This document shows, one piece after another, positions 12,687 to 14,098 of a DNA stretch of 14,098 bases (position 1 is its first letter; the number at the start of each line of letters is the position of its first letter). A program made the position numbers and the translations under genes. Below the pieces are notes generated by a model, which ran no database searches, was not told where the DNA came from, and saw only the letters and a list, made by a program, of their open reading frames with translations. The stretch is from an uncultured Bacteroidota bacterium (GTDB taxonomy: Bacteria; Bacteroidota; Bacteroidia; UKL13-3): positions 1-14,098 of the forward strand of contig CAIUEQ010000344.1 in assembly GCA_903898215.1 (NCBI GenBank), written 5' to 3'.

Positions 12687-13195
12687 CAGTTTTTAAAGCC
12701 AATCACTCTTCTTCCTTGCTCAACAACAGCAGCTTTTTTAATTACTTCCTCTTTCATTTTTTCTTTGTATGCAAGTAATTCGTTATGCAAATGTTCGCTA
12801 TGTGTTGCCAAAATTTGAATAGCAAGAAGCCCGGCATTTTTTGCACCATTAATTGCAACCGTTGCAACTGGAACTCCTGAAGGCATCTGAACTGTTGAAA
12901 GCAACGAATCCAAACCATCCATCGTTTTTAATTTAATTGGAACACCAATTACAGGAAGTGTTGTTATTCCCGCAGTAATTCCGGCAAGATGTGCAGCACC
13001 ACCAGCTGCAGCAATAATTACTTTTAGTCCACGACCGTGTGCAGTTTTTGCATATTCGAAAGTTCGCTCAGGAGTTCTATGACCTGAAGTAACAGTCATT
13101 TCATACTCTACTTTAAATTCTTCTAAAATTTTTGCAGCTTCGTTCATGATTTCTAAATCACTATCGCTACCCATGATTATTCCAACTTTTGCCAT
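12686..13195 (-). CDS. purE: N5-carboxyaminoimidazole ribonucleotide mutase
   Basis: PurE converts N5-CAIR to CAIR in de novo purine synthesis (class I), using the product of PurK. The 169-residue length is standard. The motifs are MGSDSD (8-13), the active-site loop SGHRTPERTFEYA (37-49, His39), IIAAAGGAAHLAG (60-72), PVIGVP (81-86) and QMPSGVPVATVAINGAKNAG (103-122). Two small departures from common class I sequences are SGHRTP for SAHRTP and AHLAG for AHLPG; the RTP rather than KGP in that loop argues against class II. purK is not adjacent. The gene begins a two-gene operon with the SDR gene. A -7-like TATATTTA (minus strand, near 13230) lacks a matching -33 box. Confidence 0.95.
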   Translation of the reverse strand: MAKVGIIMGSDSDLEIMNEAAKILEEFKVEYEMTVTSGHRTPERTFEYAKTAHGRGLKVIIAAAGGAAHLAGITAGITTLPVIGVPIKLKTMDGLDSLLSTVQMPSGVPVATVAINGAKNAGLLAIQILATHSEHLHNELLAYKEKMKEEVIKKAAVVEQGRRVIGFKN

Positions 13196-13343
13196 TTTGT
13201 TTTTATTTTATTTTTGACGCTGTAAATATAAAAGTTTATTTTTCAATGATACATTTGAATTATTAAAACAACGTTCAAAAGGAAAAAGTTTTGAAAAGAT
13301 AAAATTTCAAATTGCTTAATCTTGTTGTAATAAAATTCTATTT

Positions 13344-13775
13344 ATGAAAAAAATATTATTCATTTTATGTGTGTTAGTTTTTCAATTTGCAAATGCCCAA
13401 CATCAGCAATTGCCCGATAGAGAAAAAATTATTCATGTATTACGTAACCAAGAGTTAGCATGGAATCGCGGAAGCATTGAAGAATACATGATTGGCTATT
13501 GGCAAAATGATTCATTAGAATTTATCGGCAAAAAAGGAATCACAAAAGGATGGAAACAAACCTTAGAAATGTATAAAAAATCCTATTCGGATAAAAGTAC
13601 GATGGGTGTTTTACAATTTGATATTCTTTCAGTTGAATTACTTTCTAAGACTGCCGCATACGTTACAGGAAAATGGGCTATCAAAAGAGAGAAAGGTGAT
13701 ATCAGCGGATATTATACTTTGCTTCTAAAGAAAATAAAAAACAGTTGGGTAATCGTTTCTGATCACTCAAGTTAA
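13344..13775 (+). CDS. Secreted DUF4440 / NTF2-like protein
   Basis: This 143-residue protein has a signal peptide (MKKILFILCVLVFQFANAQ, cleavage after residue 18 or 19), so it is exported to the periplasm. The mature part matches the DUF4440/SnoaL NTF2-like fold: IIHVLRNQELAWNRGSIEEY (29-48), a WQNDSLEFIG strand, GWKQTLEMYKKSY (69-81), and a C-terminal sheet AAYVTGKWAIKR ... GYYTLLLKKIKNSWVIVSDHSS. Such domains bind small hydrophobic ligands or act as small enzymes; the ligand is unknown. Upstream, 148 bp separate it from divergent purE. TACATTTG (13250-13257) and TAATCTTG (13317-13324) are -7-like but lack correctly spaced -33 boxes. Its stop codon overlaps the stop of the convergent gene in a shared TTAA. 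Confidence 0.85.
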   Translation: MKKILFILCVLVFQFANAQHQQLPDREKIIHVLRNQELAWNRGSIEEYMIGYWQNDSLEFIGKKGITKGWKQTLEMYKKSYSDKSTMGVLQFDILSVELLSKTAAYVTGKWAIKREKGDISGYYTLLLKKIKNSWVIVSDHSS

Positions 13776-14098
13776 GGTTTTATTCTAATCCTATAATGTT
13801 TTACATCTTGTGCTGCAAAAAAGCCAAGAGCACCACCTGTAATATTTGTTGGAAGATTTGAAGGAGGTGATGAAAAAGGTGACCCACCACGAGCATTTGC
13901 ACTTATTGCATTGTAATAATTAAACGCATTAAAATCACAAGACTTAAACAAAAGCAAAGCGGTATCATTTGGTTGTAACCTTAATAATGGTACATCAAAA
14001 GGCATCCATACTCCATAAAATGAATTCTTGCTGTCGAAAGTTACAAGCTGATCATAAATAGAATCTTTTCCGAAACTTGTTAAATCATTTTTAAATCC
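13772..14098 (-). CDS. C-terminal end of a probable DUF4249 protein (N-terminus outside window)
   Basis: The minus strand is open from the right window edge to a TAA at 13774-13772, giving 108 residues with no start inside; an internal ATG at 14005 is not the likely start. The sequence LLLFKSCDFNAFNYYNAISA, then GGSPFSSPPSNLPTNITGGA and LGFFAAQDVKHYRIRI, follows the pattern at the C-terminus of Bacteroidota DUF4249 lipoproteins, where an aromatic helix is followed by a PF..P..L..NI.GG.G.F.A block. DUF4249 genes usually accompany a TonB-dependent receptor, which would lie further right. The match is from memory of the family's look, so another Bacteroidota surface protein remains possible. It converges on the DUF4440 gene with overlapping stop codons. 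Confidence 0.6.
   Translation of the reverse strand, partial: GFKNDLTSFGKDSIYDQLVTFDSKNSFYGVWMPFDVPLLRLQPNDTALLLFKSCDFNAFNYYNAISANARGGSPFSSPPSNLPTNITGGALGFFAAQDVKHYRIRIKP

Overview
This window reads as chromosomal DNA of a Bacteroidota bacterium, probably a Bacteroidia/Chitinophagales-type lineage; the exact taxon cannot be fixed from sequence alone. Three things support this. The DNA is AT-rich and its genes lack Shine-Dalgarno sequences. Four genes are preceded by well-spaced copies of the Bacteroidota sigma factor consensus (TTTG or TTG, 18-19 bp, TAnnTTTG). The gene content includes DUF6089 next to NAD kinase, a CBS-domain protein and an alpha/beta hydrolase, plus DUF4249 and secreted DUF4440 proteins. 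No stretch longer than 300 bases lacks a gene.

Left part, minus strand (1-4745): glycosyltransferase family 9, PabA/TrpG-type glutamine amidotransferase, alpha/beta hydrolase, CBS-domain protein, NAD kinase, then a DUF6089 outer-membrane beta-barrel protein cut by the window edge. Most of these genes overlap by 1-4 bases or sit 1 base apart. Further promoters lie before the hydrolase and before the DUF6089 gene.

Central part, minus strand (4768-9456): fbaB (class I aldolase), accD (acetyl-CoA carboxylase beta), rpsO (ribosomal protein S15) and pnp (PNPase), closed by a strong intrinsic terminator. rpsO has its own promoter, a perfect 10-bp RNA hairpin lies just before pnp, and a 21-bp perfect inverted repeat separates fbaB from accD.

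Accessory part, plus strand (9448-10633): a YjcF-like GNAT acetyltransferase, then a two-gene DUF4160-DUF2442 cassette with its own promoter. Directly after the cassette is a second, slightly divergent copy of the last ~30 codons of the acetyltransferase gene. This suggests that the cassette arrived at the end of the GNAT gene and replaced its 3' end, displacing the old one. It is the most unusual structure in the window.

Right part (10649-14098): a short 3-hydroxyacyl-CoA dehydrogenase-like protein lacking the nucleotide-binding motif (minus), RidA (plus), a 19-bp-arm inverted repeat between convergent genes, an SDR oxidoreductase coupled to purE (minus), a secreted DUF4440/NTF2-like protein (plus), and the C-terminal end of a probable DUF4249 protein (minus, cut by the window edge). 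Housekeeping functions dominate: NADP supply, folate or tryptophan precursor synthesis, cell-surface glycan synthesis, RNA decay, translation, fatty-acid synthesis, glycolysis/gluconeogenesis and purine synthesis. No tRNA, rRNA, CRISPR array, transposase or phage gene is visible.
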